From assembly GCF_001700315.1 (NCBI RefSeq), contig NZ_MASJ01000002.1, positions 87,049 to 151,048 of the forward strand: a DNA stretch of 64,000 nucleotides, given 5' to 3'. The DNA comes from Caryophanon tenue (GTDB taxonomy: Bacteria; Bacillota; Bacilli; Bacillales_A; Planococcaceae). Positions within the stretch are counted from its first letter, which is position 1, and each line of letters opens with the position of its first letter. The notes under the pieces were generated by a model, which did not search any database, had not been told where the DNA came from, and saw nothing but the letters and a program-made list of their open reading frames with translations. Shown in pieces: positions 28,729-39,068 of this stretch. A program made the translations under genes and the position numbers.

Positions 28729-28767
28729 AACCACTCTTGTAGATTTCTACAAGAGTGGTTTTTTTAT
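28729..28767 (+). terminator. terminator after tuf
   Basis: AACCACTCTTGTAGA and TCTACAAGAGTGGTT pair perfectly around two bases, followed by a run of seven T residues. It closes the str operon and isolates the accessory block that follows. Confidence 0.95.
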
Positions 28768-28814
28768 TTGTTCTACTATAACTAAAAGGAATAAAAGTTA
28801 TTCAAAATATGTAT

Positions 28815-28832
28815 TTCCATTATAATGTGGAA
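28815..28832 (+). promoter_or_regulatory. glcB promoter with palindrome over the -10
   Basis: TATAAT at 28821-28826 is embedded in the perfect palindrome CATTATAATG, flanked by TTC and TGGAA (a near-complete larger dyad). It would suit an operator blocking the promoter. No regulator can be named. Confidence 0.4.
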
Positions 28833-28917
28833 CATGCGTATACTAATACATAACAACAGAAGCAAATTTGTATGGGGATGCAAATGTTCTGAATTGATTA
28901 AAGGGGTTGTTTTATAT

Positions 28918-31092
28918 ATGTCAAACTATGTTCAGCAAGGTAAATTACAAGTAGATCAGCAATTAGCAGATTTTATTAACCAAGAAGTGCTACCGCAAAG
29001 TGGTGTGGAACAAGAAGCCTTTTGGAATGGCTTTTCTGCCATTGTGCAAGATTTAGCGCCAAAAAATAAAGCGTTATTACAAAAGCGTGAAGCATTACAG
29101 CAAGCTATTCATGAATGGCATAAAGCGAATAAAGGAACGACAGACTTTGATGCATACAAATCATTTTTACAAAGCATCGGTTATTTAGAGCCAGAAGTGG
29201 AACCATTCAACGTAACGACAGCAAATGTCGATGATGAAATCGCAGTACAAGCAGGGCCTCAGCTTGTCGTACCAGTAAGCAATGCACGTTACGCGATTAA
29301 TGCAGCGAATGCACGTTGGGGAAGTTTATATGACGCACTTTATGGCACAGATGTTATTAGTGATGAAGATGGTGCGGCTGCCGGTAAAGGATACAATCCA
29401 GTACGAGGTAATAAAGTTATTACGTATGCAAAAGACTTTTTAAATAAAGCTTTGCCACTTCAACAAGGTACACATGACGATGCAACAGCGTATGTAATTG
29501 TAGATGGTGCATTACAAGTAACGACACAAAATGGTACAACCGCATTAGCGCAACCAGAAAAATTAGTCGGTTACCAAGGGGATGCGGCAAATCCAACGGC
29601 AATTGTGTTCAAAAATAACGGGTTACACATTGAAATTCAAATTGACCGCAATCATCCAATTGGCGCTGATGATGCAGCAGGTGTGAAAGATGTGTATTTA
29701 GAGTCAGCAGTGACAACAATTATGGATTGTGAAGATTCAGTTGCTGCAGTAGATGCAGAAGATAAAGTAGAAGTATACCGTAACTGGCTTGGCTTAATGA
29801 AAGGGAATTTAGAAGCAACCTTTACAAAAGGTAACAAAACGGTGCGCCGTACATTAAACCCAGATCGTGTATATACATCAGTTTCAGGAGATACCGTAAC
29901 ATTAAATGGTCGTTCATTAATGTTTGTACGTAATGTTGGACATTTAATGACAAACCCGGCTGTATTAGATGAGCAAGGTAATGAAGTACCAGAAGGCATT
30001 TTAGATGGTGTCGTAACGAGCTTAATTGCGAAGCATGAATTATTAGGGCGTGGTGAATATAAAAATTCACGTAAAGGCTCTGTTTACATTGTAAAACCGA
30101 AAATGCACGGTTCAGAAGAAGTTGCCTTTGCAAATGAATTATTTAATCGTGTAGAGGATGTACTTGGTTTAGAGCGTCATACATTAAAAATTGGTGTGAT
30201 GGATGAAGAACGTCGTACATCGTTAAACTTAAAAGCATGTATTAATGCGGTGAAAGAGCGTATCGTATTTATTAATACAGGATTCTTAGATCGTACGGGT
30301 GATGAAATTCATACATCGATGGAAGCTGGTCCGATGATTCGTAAAGGTGAAATGAAAACATCGACGTGGTTACAAGCGTATGAAAAATCAAATGTAGTAG
30401 TGGGGTTAGATGCAGGATTACAAGGTCATGCACAAATTGGTAAAGGGATGTGGGCAATGCCAGACTTAATGGCAGATATGATTGTACAAAAAATTGCTCA
30501 TCCACAAGCGGGCGCAACAACTGCATGGGTACCATCGCCAACAGCTGCAACTTTACATGCGACACATTATCATGAAGTAGATGTAGCAGAGGTGCAAAAA
30601 GGTATTTCGACATCGGATGATTTACGCGACGCAATTTTACAATTACCGGTAGCACCAGAGACAAATTGGTCAGCTGAAGAAATTCAGCAAGAGCTTGATA
30701 ACAATGCACAAGGAATTTTAGGATATGTGGTACGTTGGGTAGAGCAAGGTGTAGGTTGCTCGAAAGTACCAGATATTAATAATATTGGATTAATGGAAGA
30801 CCGTGCAACTTTACGTATTTCAAGCCAACATGTTGCGAACTGGCTACATCACGGTATTTGCACAGAAGCGCAAGTACAAGAAACATTAGAGCGTATGGCA
30901 AAAGTTGTGGATGCACAAAATGCTGGAGATGCAGAATATATTGCAATGGCACCAAACTACGAGGAATCTGTCGCATTCCAAGCAGCACGTGAACTTGTAT
31001 TTAAAGGGTATGAGCAACCAAGTGGTTACACAGAGCCGATTTTACACAAAAAGCGTCAAGAAGCAAAAGCAAAACAAAAAGTAAACGCATAA
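28918..31092 (+). CDS. glcB: malate synthase G
   Basis: The enzyme condenses glyoxylate with acetyl-CoA to malate. At 724 residues it belongs to the long, monomeric G class, not the ~530-residue A class. Visible family segments are [63 protein letters not shown] and [20 protein letters not shown], with the conserved Cys just before and catalytic acidic residues retained. I chose ATG 28918 (AAGGGG about 12 bases upstream). An upstream extension to 28825 lacks homology. It has no isocitrate lyase beside it, so glyoxylate may come from another locus. Confidence 0.95.
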   Translation: MSNYVQQGKLQVDQQLADFINQEVLPQSGVEQEAFWNGFSAIVQDLAPKNKALLQKREALQQAIHEWHKANKGTTDFDAYKSFLQSIGYLEPEVEPFNVTTANVDDEIAVQAGPQLVVPVSNARYAINAANARWGSLYDALYGTDVISDEDGAAAGKGYNPVRGNKVITYAKDFLNKALPLQQGTHDDATAYVIVDGALQVTTQNGTTALAQPEKLVGYQGDAANPTAIVFKNNGLHIEIQIDRNHPIGADDAAGVKDVYLESAVTTIMDCEDSVAAVDAEDKVEVYRNWLGLMKGNLEATFTKGNKTVRRTLNPDRVYTSVSGDTVTLNGRSLMFVRNVGHLMTNPAVLDEQGNEVPEGILDGVVTSLIAKHELLGRGEYKNSRKGSVYIVKPKMHGSEEVAFANELFNRVEDVLGLERHTLKIGVMDEERRTSLNLKACINAVKERIVFINTGFLDRTGDEIHTSMEAGPMIRKGEMKTSTWLQAYEKSNVVVGLDAGLQGHAQIGKGMWAMPDLMADMIVQKIAHPQAGATTAWVPSPTAATLHATHYHEVDVAEVQKGISTSDDLRDAILQLPVAPETNWSAEEIQQELDNNAQGILGYVVRWVEQGVGCSKVPDINNIGLMEDRATLRISSQHVANWLHHGICTEAQVQETLERMAKVVDAQNAGDAEYIAMAPNYEESVAFQAARELVFKGYEQPSGYTEPILHKKRQEAKAKQKVNA

Positions 31093-31168
31093 TTCAAGTG
31101 GAATGTGCTCGTGACAGAACACTATTTCTGAAGAAAATAAGTTGATTGAGAGAATAAAAATGTGCTAG

Positions 31169-31193
31169 TGCGTCCGCTATGTAGCGTAACACC
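31169..31193. repeat. short dispersed repeat, copy A
   Basis: GTGCGTCCGCTATGTAGCG then TAACACC closely matches the stretch at 52783-52808 (GCGTATCCGCTATGTGGCG then TAGCACC). Each contains an imperfect palindrome around CGCTATGTAGCG. Both copies lie in intergenic DNA. Confidence 0.45.
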
Positions 31194-31204
31194 AAAAGCA
31201 GAAA

Positions 31205-31247
31205 CATATCCTTCAGCAGTTATCGTTGCTGAAGGATATTTCTTTTT
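31205..31247 (+). terminator. terminator after glcB
   Basis: ATATCCTTCAGCA pairs with TGCTGAAGGATAT around a short loop, followed by TTCTTTTT. A 13-pair stem. Confidence 0.9.
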
Positions 31248-31332
31248 GTCCTAACTTCTTTTTAGTTTTCTTCTAGGTTTGTCCCACTTTATTATCTATT
31301 GGCAGAATGACAAACTTTCTATGGGAATAAAT

Positions 31333-31341
31333 TGTTATAAT
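31333..31341 (+). promoter_or_regulatory. extended -10 promoter of the chemoreceptor-like gene
   Basis: TGTTATAAT is a perfect extended -10 about 30 bases upstream of the proposed start. The -35 is weak. Confidence 0.45.
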
Positions 31342-31371
31342 GAGGGCAATTCAGAAAATGTGGAGGGCAAT

Positions 31372-32190
31372 ATGAATACAATTTCATCTTTAACAAGCTT
31401 TATACAGATGGTAAGGATTTTTAAAGAGGCAACACCGACAGATTTATCGATTGCAATTTGTGATACACAGCAGTTTTTAACCTATATGCCAGGGCGTGAT
31501 ATTAATTTACGTATTCAACGTGGGCAACGATTACAAGCGGAAGAGCCGTTAATGGTAGCATTACGTACGAATAAACGGTTAGAAGCGACTGTACCTGCTG
31601 AATTTTATGGGTTTGAATTTGTTGGGACGGCGACACCGCTACATAATGAACGTGGAGAAGTAATTGGCGGAATCGCTGTACAAGCACGAAAACAACGAGA
31701 GCTGATTGATATGTCTATTACGCTTGAGCAAGCGATTGAACAAGTATCACAACAAATGCAAGCTGTTTCAACCGGTGCTACAAGCTTAACGAAAATGACG
31801 TCTTTATTAAACGAGCAATCGACATATGCAACGACGAGCATTGCTAAAAGTAATAAAATGTTGCATGTCATTGAACATATGGCGAGCCAAACAAACTTGC
31901 TCGGTTTAAATGCGTCGATTGAAGCAGCACGTGCCGGTGAGCATGGTCGTGGATTTGGCGTTGTTGCAAAAGAAATTCAACGTTTTTCACAAGAGTCTGC
32001 AACTAGCACGAAGGAGATTTATCAGGTCATTGCCGCGCTTGAAAATAATATTGCTGAAATGACGAATTTAATTGCGCACGTATCGACAATTGGTGATACG
32101 CAAGAAAAAGCCGTTAGCGAAGTTTCCCAGCTGATGAATCATATTGAACAAATGTCTACACAGCTACAGCAATTTGCACAGAAACTGTAA
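31372..32190 (+). CDS. soluble methyl-accepting chemotaxis-like protein (YfmS type)
   Basis: The 272-residue protein has no membrane span or signal peptide. Residues ~10-115 resemble the small sensory domain of Bacillus YfmS ([16 protein letters not shown]). The rest is a short chemoreceptor coiled coil with the hairpin tip [20 protein letters not shown] and [13 protein letters not shown], which contacts CheA/CheW in classical receptors. The tip has Gly-for-Ala and Ser-for-Ala changes from the consensus. I chose ATG 31372 with GGAGGG upstream. An extension to 31279 is unsupported. It ends five bases from the convergent LysR gene with no terminator between. The signal is unknown. Confidence 0.8.
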   Translation: MNTISSLTSFIQMVRIFKEATPTDLSIAICDTQQFLTYMPGRDINLRIQRGQRLQAEEPLMVALRTNKRLEATVPAEFYGFEFVGTATPLHNERGEVIGGIAVQARKQRELIDMSITLEQAIEQVSQQMQAVSTGATSLTKMTSLLNEQSTYATTSIAKSNKMLHVIEHMASQTNLLGLNASIEAARAGEHGRGFGVVAKEIQRFSQESATSTKEIYQVIAALENNIAEMTNLIAHVSTIGDTQEKAVSEVSQLMNHIEQMSTQLQQFAQKL

Positions 32191-32195
32191 GCTAT

Positions 32196-33077
32196 TTAAT
32201 ATAAATTTTTCGCAAGCTCAATAAATTCGCGTACGGCAAACGGTAAGTACTTATTCGTTTTCCATGTGATGCCGAGCTCTAGTCGAACAGGCTGTTGTTC
32301 AAATGAAATCCGTTTAATATCTGGGTATGGGATTTTAGCGGCGATTTTAGCCGGTAGTAGCGCAATGCCTACTTTTGCATGGACAAGCTCAATAAATAAA
32401 TCTTTTTGTGTTGTTTCGCAAGCAATCGTTGGGAAAAATCCGTTCTTTGTACATTCTTCAATAATGCGATCATATAAGACGAAATCTTTGCGGTACATAA
32501 TAAATGTTTCATGTTGTAGTTGTGCCATTGTAATTGAAGATTGCTGTGCAAGTGGGTGACTGTCATGCACAATGAGTTGTAAAGGGTCTTTTAAAAATGG
32601 AATGACTTGCAAGTTTTCATTTGTAGAATGAATGCTACACACGAGACCGACATCTAACTCGCCTGCCTCGATATCTTGGCGGATTCGCTTTGTACCGACT
32701 TCAGATAATAAAATCTCAACGTATGGATGTTGTTCTTTATAGACACTAATGAGCTTTGAAAAAAATTCTGCACCGATGATGGGTGGAATACCGATACGAA
32801 TACGTCCTTTTTTTAAATCCATTAAATCGCTTAGCTCCGAGCGCATATTTTTAAACGCGCTGAGTACTTGTAGTGCGTTGACGAGTACAGCTTGTCCTGC
32901 ATCGGTCAGTTCGAGTTGTTTAGAGGAACGATAGAAAAGAGGAACACCTAATTCCGCTTCGATTTGTTGAATCGTTTTACTAATAGAAGGTTGTGATACG
33001 TGAAGTACTGCCGCAGCTTTTGTAAAACTAAGCTGCTTCGCTACTTCTACAAAATATTCTAATTGTCGAATGTCCAT
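32196..33077 (-). CDS. LysR-family transcriptional regulator
   Basis: The 293-residue protein has the N-terminal winged helix-turn-helix (MDIRQLEYFVEVAKQLSFTK, then HVSQPSISKTIQQIEAELG) followed by a periplasmic-binding-like effector domain (GIPPIIGAEFFSKLISVYKE). It resembles CidR/YwbI-type activators, but the effector cannot be deduced. I chose ATG 33077 because AAGGAG precedes it and homology begins there. An open frame extending to 33209 runs into the divergent regulator gene. It is read divergently from the response regulator, with a dyad-symmetric site in the 89-base gap. Confidence 0.88.
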   Translation of the reverse strand: MDIRQLEYFVEVAKQLSFTKAAAVLHVSQPSISKTIQQIEAELGVPLFYRSSKQLELTDAGQAVLVNALQVLSAFKNMRSELSDLMDLKKGRIRIGIPPIIGAEFFSKLISVYKEQHPYVEILLSEVGTKRIRQDIEAGELDVGLVCSIHSTNENLQVIPFLKDPLQLIVHDSHPLAQQSSITMAQLQHETFIMYRKDFVLYDRIIEECTKNGFFPTIACETTQKDLFIELVHAKVGIALLPAKIAAKIPYPDIKRISFEQQPVRLELGITWKTNKYLPFAVREFIELAKNLY

Positions 33078-33101
33078 ATAATCATGCTCCTTTATGTACG
33101 G

Positions 33102-33121
33102 TGCTATAATACAAGTATAGC
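33102..33121. promoter_or_regulatory. divergent promoter and dyad between the LysR gene and the response regulator gene
   Basis: TGCTATAAT is an extended -10 for the rightward response-regulator gene. It overlaps GCTATA-N7-TATAGC (33103-33121), a dyad of the sort LysR proteins bind near their own promoters. A leftward -10 (TATTAT) lies on the opposite strand of the same segment. Confidence 0.45.
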
Positions 33122-33166
33122 AAAGTTTTAAAGTCGTTCGTACATAGCTAATAGGAGGTACATAAT

Positions 33167-33844
33167 ATGAAAGTGATGTTAATCGAAGATGATGCATCGA
33201 TTTTTTCATTAATACAAGAGCGTTTTAGCCAATGGATGATTGAAGTCGTAGGGCCGAGTGATTTTCGTGCAGTCATGCAAACGTATGAGGCAGAAACACC
33301 GCAACTTGTCATGATCGATATTCAATTACCGGTATATGATGGGTTTCATTGGTGTCGTGAAATACGGCAGCAGTCACAAGTGCCGATTTTATTTTTATCA
33401 TCGCGTGACCACCCAATGGATATGGTTATGGCAATGCAGATGGGTGCGGATGACTTTGTGCAAAAGCCATTTCATATGGATGTATTAGTTGCGAAAGTAC
33501 AAGCGTTATTGCGTCGTACATATGACTATCAAGAAGTACCGCAAAATATACAGACATGGTGTGGGGCAGTTATTCAGTATGACCGTGCGATTATTCAGTT
33601 TGAGCAAAAGCAAATCGAACTGACGAAAAATGAATTGTTCATTTTAAAAATACTCGTTCAACAAAAAGGGCAAATTGTGAACCGTGATGAACTAATGCGA
33701 AAACTATGGGATGATGAGCGTTTTGTCAATGACAATACATTAACGGTAAATGTGAATCGCTTGCGCCAAAAACTAGAGGAACTTGGCTTAGTCAATGTTA
33801 TTCAAACGAAAAAAGGGTTAGGGTATATGGCGGTGATACAATGA
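33167..33844 (+). CDS. OmpR-family response regulator, BceR-like
   Basis: The 225-residue regulator has a receiver domain (acidic EDD near the N terminus, phospho-acceptor Asp in MIDIQLPVYDG, conserved Lys in VQKPFH) and a winged-helix DNA-binding domain (LTKNELFILKILVQQKGQIV; VNVNRLRQKL). It is followed by its kinase, overlapping by four bases (ATGA), and then by the ABC transporter it probably controls. This order is typical of Bce-type peptide-antibiotic modules. RBS AGGAGG. Confidence 0.9.
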   Translation: MKVMLIEDDASIFSLIQERFSQWMIEVVGPSDFRAVMQTYEAETPQLVMIDIQLPVYDGFHWCREIRQQSQVPILFLSSRDHPMDMVMAMQMGADDFVQKPFHMDVLVAKVQALLRRTYDYQEVPQNIQTWCGAVIQYDRAIIQFEQKQIELTKNELFILKILVQQKGQIVNRDELMRKLWDDERFVNDNTLTVNVNRLRQKLEELGLVNVIQTKKGLGYMAVIQ

Positions 33845-34809
33845 TTCGGCTATTTTTGCGCCAATATCGAATATGGCTCATCTTATTAATGGCGTGGCAC
33901 ATCTGTTTAAACATTGTATTGACGGTTGATCGTGGCTTTGCTTCCGTATCACTACTGTATATTAATATACTCTGGCTTAGTATCATGACTATATGTGTAC
34001 TAATAATATATGTAAAAGACCGCCATCGTCTAACAGCGTATGATAAAAAAGGGCGCGACTATGTAGAAATGGTAGCGCAATCGTGTGAAGAACAGCTGCA
34101 AGCATTACGGGATGAAAAAGAAGAGCAGTCGCGACAATTACTTGAACAAAAGGATGAATTGTTGGCGTGGGTGCATGATATGAAGTCACCGATGACTGCG
34201 CTAAAATTAGTACACGATAAGCTAGATGTGAAAACAAGAGAACAGGCTGAAAAAGAATGGCTCCGTTTATATTTACTATTAGACCGTCAGCTACACGCAA
34301 CGCGTATACAAACGATTGCACAAGATAATCGTTTAGAGCCGATTCCGTTACAACCTATCATTATAGAAGAAATTAAAGCGTTGCGAACGTGGTGCTTTGA
34401 AAAGCAACTTGCGATTGACGTAGACGTTGCCGATGTTGTTGTCATTAGCGATGCAAAGTGGCTCGGCTTTATTATGCGTCAAATTTTATCCAATGCCGTC
34501 AAGTATAGTGAAGTAGGCGCCAATATACAGATTCATGTTCACCAGCATAACAATATAACGCAATTAACAGTGACAGATACAGGGTGTGGTATTGCGCCAG
34601 CAGACTTACCACGTGTGTTTCGTAAATCCTATACAGGAACGATTGGTCGAGAAACAAAAGCAGCAACCGGCATGGGGCTATATTTAGCGAAACAAGCAGC
34701 GACAGCTTTACATATTGACATTACGATTGCCTCTGTACAATATGAAGGAACAACGGTAACGCTAACATTCCAACAAGCAAATGATTATGTGAAAACACTC
34801 GGTATGTGA
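33841..34809 (+). CDS. intramembrane-sensing histidine kinase, BceS-like
   Basis: The 322-residue kinase has two membrane spans with almost no extracellular loop (residues ~9-58), the mark of intramembrane-sensing kinases that rely on a partner transporter for input. The phospho-acceptor site reads WVHDMKSPMTAL. The ATP-binding domain has the N box (ILSNAVKYS), G1 (TDTGCGIAPAD) and G2 (TGMGLYLAK). It lacks a separate sensory domain, as BceS does. Its stop codon overlaps a hairpin that is also a candidate operator for the downstream transporter genes. Confidence 0.9.
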   Translation: MIRLFLRQYRIWLILLMAWHICLNIVLTVDRGFASVSLLYINILWLSIMTICVLIIYVKDRHRLTAYDKKGRDYVEMVAQSCEEQLQALRDEKEEQSRQLLEQKDELLAWVHDMKSPMTALKLVHDKLDVKTREQAEKEWLRLYLLLDRQLHATRIQTIAQDNRLEPIPLQPIIIEEIKALRTWCFEKQLAIDVDVADVVVISDAKWLGFIMRQILSNAVKYSEVGANIQIHVHQHNNITQLTVTDTGCGIAPADLPRVFRKSYTGTIGRETKAATGMGLYLAKQAATALHIDITIASVQYEGTTVTLTFQQANDYVKTLGM

Positions 34810-34838
34810 CGACTTTGTCACTTAGCGAGTGTTTTTGT
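34792..34838 (+). terminator. hairpin with T run between the kinase and transporter genes
   Basis: AAAACACTCG pairs with CGAGTGTTTTT, and inside it GTGAC pairs with GTCAC. It overlaps the kinase stop codon and probably ends the regulator-kinase transcript. Confidence 0.7.
34807..34820 (+). promoter_or_regulatory. candidate BceR-type operator upstream of the ABC transporter
   Basis: TGACG-ACTT-TGTCA fits the inverted repeat TNACA-N4-TGTAA reported for BceR-like regulators, except at one base in each half. It lies about 55-65 bases before a TACAAT box (34874-34879) that precedes the transporter ATPase gene. The same bases form the inner stem of the terminator. Confidence 0.4.
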
Positions 34839-34911
34839 TATGTAAAGCGCACGAAAAGAAATGGATTTCATTCTACAATAGAAGAAAGCAATAACGAAGG
34901 AGTGCGGAAAC

Positions 34912-35673
34912 ATGAGTATATTAATCGCGCGCAAAGTGCGAAAAACATATGGTAAGCGTGCTTTAGCGCAAGAAGTGTTAAAGGGCATTGATGTAGAAGT
35001 AGATAAAGGTGAGTTTGTGGGCATTATGGGCGCATCTGGTTCAGGGAAAACAACATTGCTAAATGTACTATGTTCGATTGATACGGTAACAGAAGGAATC
35101 GTAGAAATTAATGGGCAGAAGCTACAAGGCATGAAGGAACGCCAATTAGCAAAGTTTCGTCGCGAAGAGCTTGGCTTTATTTTTCAAGACTATAATTTAT
35201 TAGATACATTGACGGTGAAGGAAAATATTTTACTGCCGTTGTCTGTGAGCAAAATACCAAAGGCAGCAGCAGAGGCACGTTATAAAGAATTGATTCAAAT
35301 ATTGGGGATTGAAGATATTGTCGCGAAATACCCGAATGAAATATCAGGTGGGCAAAAACAGCGTACGTCGGTTGCGCGCGCATTAATTTCAAAGCCATCG
35401 CTTGTATTTGCAGACGAGCCAACGGGTGCACTTGACTCGAAGTCTGCCACAGCGTTGCTTGATAATTTAGCGCGTATTAACGAAATGCAACAAGCGACAA
35501 TTATGATGGTGACACATGATGCGGTTGCCGCAAGCTTTTGTTCGCGTGTGCTGTTTTTACAAGACGGTCAAATTTATACGGAACTCTATAAGGGACAAAG
35601 TACGCGTAAAGATTTCTTTCAGCAAATTTTACACACGCAAAGCGTTTTAGGCGGTGATGGCTATGAAGCTTAG
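34912..35673 (+). CDS. ABC transporter ATP-binding protein, BceA-like
   Basis: The 253-residue ATPase has Walker A ([10 protein letters not shown]), Q loop (FQDYNLLD), signature ([15 protein letters not shown]), Walker B ([13 protein letters not shown]) and the switch histidine (MVTHDA). This LolD/MacB-like class pairs with large permeases that remove or dislodge peptide antibiotics such as bacitracin or lantibiotics. The following permease gene overlaps its end. The ribosome-binding site is GAAGGAG. The actual substrate cannot be told from sequence. Confidence 0.92.
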   Translation: MSILIARKVRKTYGKRALAQEVLKGIDVEVDKGEFVGIMGASGSGKTTLLNVLCSIDTVTEGIVEINGQKLQGMKERQLAKFRREELGFIFQDYNLLDTLTVKENILLPLSVSKIPKAAAEARYKELIQILGIEDIVAKYPNEISGGQKQRTSVARALISKPSLVFADEPTGALDSKSATALLDNLARINEMQQATIMMVTHDAVAASFCSRVLFLQDGQIYTELYKGQSTRKDFFQQILHTQSVLGGDGYEA

Positions 35674-37657
35674 CCAACTTGCGTTTAAAAGTATGCGCAA
35701 AAATATAAAGCATTACTATTTATATTTCTTTGCGCTTATTTTTAGCGTCACGTTATATTTTTCGTTTACAACGCTTCAGTACAACCCCGAAGTGTTAACG
35801 GCAACAAAAGCAAGTGGTAGTGCGACAGCTGGTTTTGGTGCAGCAACATATTTACTATATTTTATCGTGTTATTTTTCGTGTTGTATGCGAATCATTTAT
35901 TTATGAAGCGTCGCAGTAAGGAGTTAGGGCTATATCAATTAATTGGTATGACAAAAACGATGATTGTACGCATCGTTGCACTTGAAAACGCGCTATTATT
36001 TACGTTAGCTGTGATTACAGGTATGGGAATTGGTTTTGTAACGTCTCGTTTATTTGCGATGATTTTAATGAATATGCTTGAACAAGATGCACTTGTGATG
36101 ATGACGTTTAGTATAGAAGCATTACAGCAAACAGCGCTGGTATTTACGGTGCTACTCGTTATCATTGTCATGCAAACAGCGTTGATTATTTATCGCACAA
36201 CATTGTTATCATTATTCCAAGCGAATCAGCAAGCTGAAGAACACGTAAAGCGTTTTAGCTGGGTACAAATGATAATCGGTGCAATTGGATTAGTAGCGAT
36301 TACGTCAGGTTATTATTTAAGTACACAATTATTTACGACACCGAACATGCAATATTTAATGCTAATGATGGTGGCGATTTTAGCGCTAACGATTGGTGGA
36401 ACATTCTTAGTATTTCGTTTTTCCGTTGCCTTTTTAATGAATGTGTTGCGTTTACAAAAGAAGGGGCATTTACGATTAGTCGATGTGGTCGCATTTACAC
36501 CGATTATGCACCGCATGAAAGGAAATGCAAAATCATTAACGCTTATTACAGTATTAACAGCGGTGTCATTAGCAATGACGACACTTGCATATATTTCATA
36601 TTATTCGGTAGATGCAAAAGCGGAGCGTTTATCACCGGCAGCGATTGTTGCGGTAAATGAACAAGGCGAAACGTTTATTGACACGTTAAAGCAAGCAGGC
36701 ATCGAAGTGGATGCAAAAGTATTTGATGTAAAATACACATCTGTACGCTGGCAAGATTTAATCGAAGTAAGTCTATTAAATACGCCACTTAATGAAGGGG
36801 AAGTCGCTATCTCAATTTTTAAATTATCCGATGTACAGCAACTATATCCTTCTTATCATGTACAAGATGATGAAGTATTCGTTGTGAACTATGCGAGTAT
36901 GTTATCGGAAGTGATACCGATGAAGGAAGGCTCGTATGTGAACCTTTCAGCAGGTGATGCCGGCAATCGCTTTTTATTAAAGGACGTATTAGATGTGCCC
37001 ATCGCAGTTGTACCTGTATCAGACGGTGGACCAGCATTTGTTGTGTCAGATGCTATGTTCCAGCAGATAGAGATGGTCGATGAAACGCACACCGCGTACT
37101 CATCGATTACAACACAATATTTAATCGACGTTGCAGCAGAAGATTTAGCACAGGCAACAGCACTATTTCATGAAACGAAAACAAATGAAGTACGTTATAT
37201 GACATATGATTATAAAGGTGAGCTTGTTGAAAACTTATTTTTACAAGAAACATATGAAGAGACACGTGCTTCTAATTTAGTGTTTGTCGGTTTAACAATC
37301 TTTATTTCAGCATTTATTGGTTTAGCCTTTTTGATGGCAACCGGAAGCATCTTATACTTTAAGCAAATGGCGGAAGCGGATGAAGAAAAGAGTGCGTACA
37401 CAATTTTACGTAAAGTTGGTTTTTCACAACAAGAGATTTTACGTGGCGTATACGTCAAGCAAGCATTCAATTTTGGGATTCCATTATTAATTGGATTGTT
37501 GCATAGCTATTTTGCCGTTAAATCTGGCTGGTTTTTATTCGGTTCAGAATTGATAGCGCCACTTTTCATTACGATGGGATTATATATACTGATGTATGCG
37601 CTATTCACGTGGTTATCGATTCGTTACTATAAAAGTATTATTCATCAAGCGTTGTAA
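35663..37657 (+). CDS. ABC transporter permease, BceB-like
   Basis: The 664-residue FtsX-family permease has about ten membrane spans and one large extracellular domain (residues ~315-535) between spans seven and eight. That is the hallmark of BceB proteins, which sense the antibiotic and signal the kinase. I chose ATG 35663 ([20 protein letters not shown]) because AGGCGG then sits at eight bases. GTG 35654 and ATG 35657 are alternatives. It overlaps the ATPase gene by 11 bases. A terminator follows. Confidence 0.92.
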   Translation: MKLSQLAFKSMRKNIKHYYLYFFALIFSVTLYFSFTTLQYNPEVLTATKASGSATAGFGAATYLLYFIVLFFVLYANHLFMKRRSKELGLYQLIGMTKTMIVRIVALENALLFTLAVITGMGIGFVTSRLFAMILMNMLEQDALVMMTFSIEALQQTALVFTVLLVIIVMQTALIIYRTTLLSLFQANQQAEEHVKRFSWVQMIIGAIGLVAITSGYYLSTQLFTTPNMQYLMLMMVAILALTIGGTFLVFRFSVAFLMNVLRLQKKGHLRLVDVVAFTPIMHRMKGNAKSLTLITVLTAVSLAMTTLAYISYYSVDAKAERLSPAAIVAVNEQGETFIDTLKQAGIEVDAKVFDVKYTSVRWQDLIEVSLLNTPLNEGEVAISIFKLSDVQQLYPSYHVQDDEVFVVNYASMLSEVIPMKEGSYVNLSAGDAGNRFLLKDVLDVPIAVVPVSDGGPAFVVSDAMFQQIEMVDETHTAYSSITTQYLIDVAAEDLAQATALFHETKTNEVRYMTYDYKGELVENLFLQETYEETRASNLVFVGLTIFISAFIGLAFLMATGSILYFKQMAEADEEKSAYTILRKVGFSQQEILRGVYVKQAFNFGIPLLIGLLHSYFAVKSGWFLFGSELIAPLFITMGLYILMYALFTWLSIRYYKSIIHQAL

Positions 37658-37706
37658 CAACAGGAACATGCAGGCTAGTGCATACATCTAACATATATGT
37701 AGTAGG

Positions 37707-37733
37707 GAGCTACGAATTTTCGTAGCTCTTTTC
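37707..37733 (+). terminator. terminator after the permease gene
   Basis: GAGCTACGA pairs with TCGTAGCTC around four bases, followed by TTTTC. It marks the end of the accessory block. Confidence 0.8.
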
Positions 37734-37786
37734 GCTACATGTAGAAGTCAGAAAATTTTATTTATATAAGATTGTTAGCTTTACAG

Positions 37787-37815
37787 TTGATTTACGTTGC
37801 GGACTCTTATATACT
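37787..37815 (+). promoter_or_regulatory. S10 operon promoter P1
   Basis: TTGATT is 17 bases before TATACT. Confidence 0.6.
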
Positions 37816-37817
37816 AG

Positions 37818-38363
<546 letters not shown>

Positions 38364-38411
38364 TGGTAAAAACACAATAAATATTTCTAAAATTTACAGG
38401 AGGTGTGACAA

Positions 38412-39041
38412 ATGGCTAAAGGAATCTTAGGTAGAAAAATCGGTATGACTCAAGTGTTCGCTGAAAACGGCGACTTAATCCCAGTAACAGTTATCGAAGC
38501 TACTCCAAACGTAGTTTTACAAAAGAAAACTGTTGATACTGATGGTTACGAAGCGATCCAAGTTGGTTTCGAAGACAAACGCGTTAAGTTATCTAACAAA
38601 CCAGAACAAGGTCACGTAGCAAAAGCAAACACTGCTCCTAAGCGCTTCATTCGTGAATTCAACAACGTTAATGTTGCTGAGTACGAAGTTGGTCAAGAAG
38701 TCAAGGTAGAAATCTTCGCAGAAGGCGAAGTAGTAGATGTAACAGGTGTAACAAAAGGTAAAGGTTTCCAAGGTGTTATTAAACGTCATGGTCAATCTCG
38801 TGGTCCTATGGCCCACGGTTCTCGTTACCACCGTCGCCCAGGTTCAATGGGTCCTGTTGCTCCAAACCGTGTATTCAAACAAAAGAAATTACCTGGTCAA
38901 ATGGGTGGTACAGTTGTAACAATCCAAAACCTTGAAATCATCAAGGTTGACGTTGAACGCAACTTACTATTAGTTAAAGGTAATGTTCCTGGTTCTAAAA
39001 AAGCATTAGTAACAGTTAAAACTGCTATTAAATCTAAATAA
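38412..39041 (+). CDS. rplC: 50S ribosomal protein L3
   Basis: The 209-residue L3 starts [20 protein letters not shown] and has the loop reaching the peptidyl-transferase centre ([19 protein letters not shown]). The ribosome-binding site AGGAGGTG is seven bases upstream. It is the second gene of the S10 operon. Confidence 0.97.
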   Translation: MAKGILGRKIGMTQVFAENGDLIPVTVIEATPNVVLQKKTVDTDGYEAIQVGFEDKRVKLSNKPEQGHVAKANTAPKRFIREFNNVNVAEYEVGQEVKVEIFAEGEVVDVTGVTKGKGFQGVIKRHGQSRGPMAHGSRYHRRPGSMGPVAPNRVFKQKKLPGQMGGTVVTIQNLEIIKVDVERNLLLVKGNVPGSKKALVTVKTAIKSK

Positions 39042-39068
39042 TTCTCTTAAAGAAAGGAGGAAACAGGA

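Larger units (their letters stand above)
31093..31371 (+). other. spacer after glcB
   Basis: This stretch holds a short dispersed repeat (31169-31193), the glcB terminator and the promoter of the next gene, each listed separately. Nothing else is evident. Confidence 0.5.

Noticed and set aside
28825..28917. N-terminal extension of malate synthase
   Set aside because: It begins inside the promoter palindrome and lacks homology. AAGGGG precedes the ATG at 28918.
31279..31371. N-terminal extension of the chemoreceptor-like protein
   Set aside because: It would start upstream of the predicted promoter. GGAGGG precedes the internal ATG, and the extension has no family resemblance.
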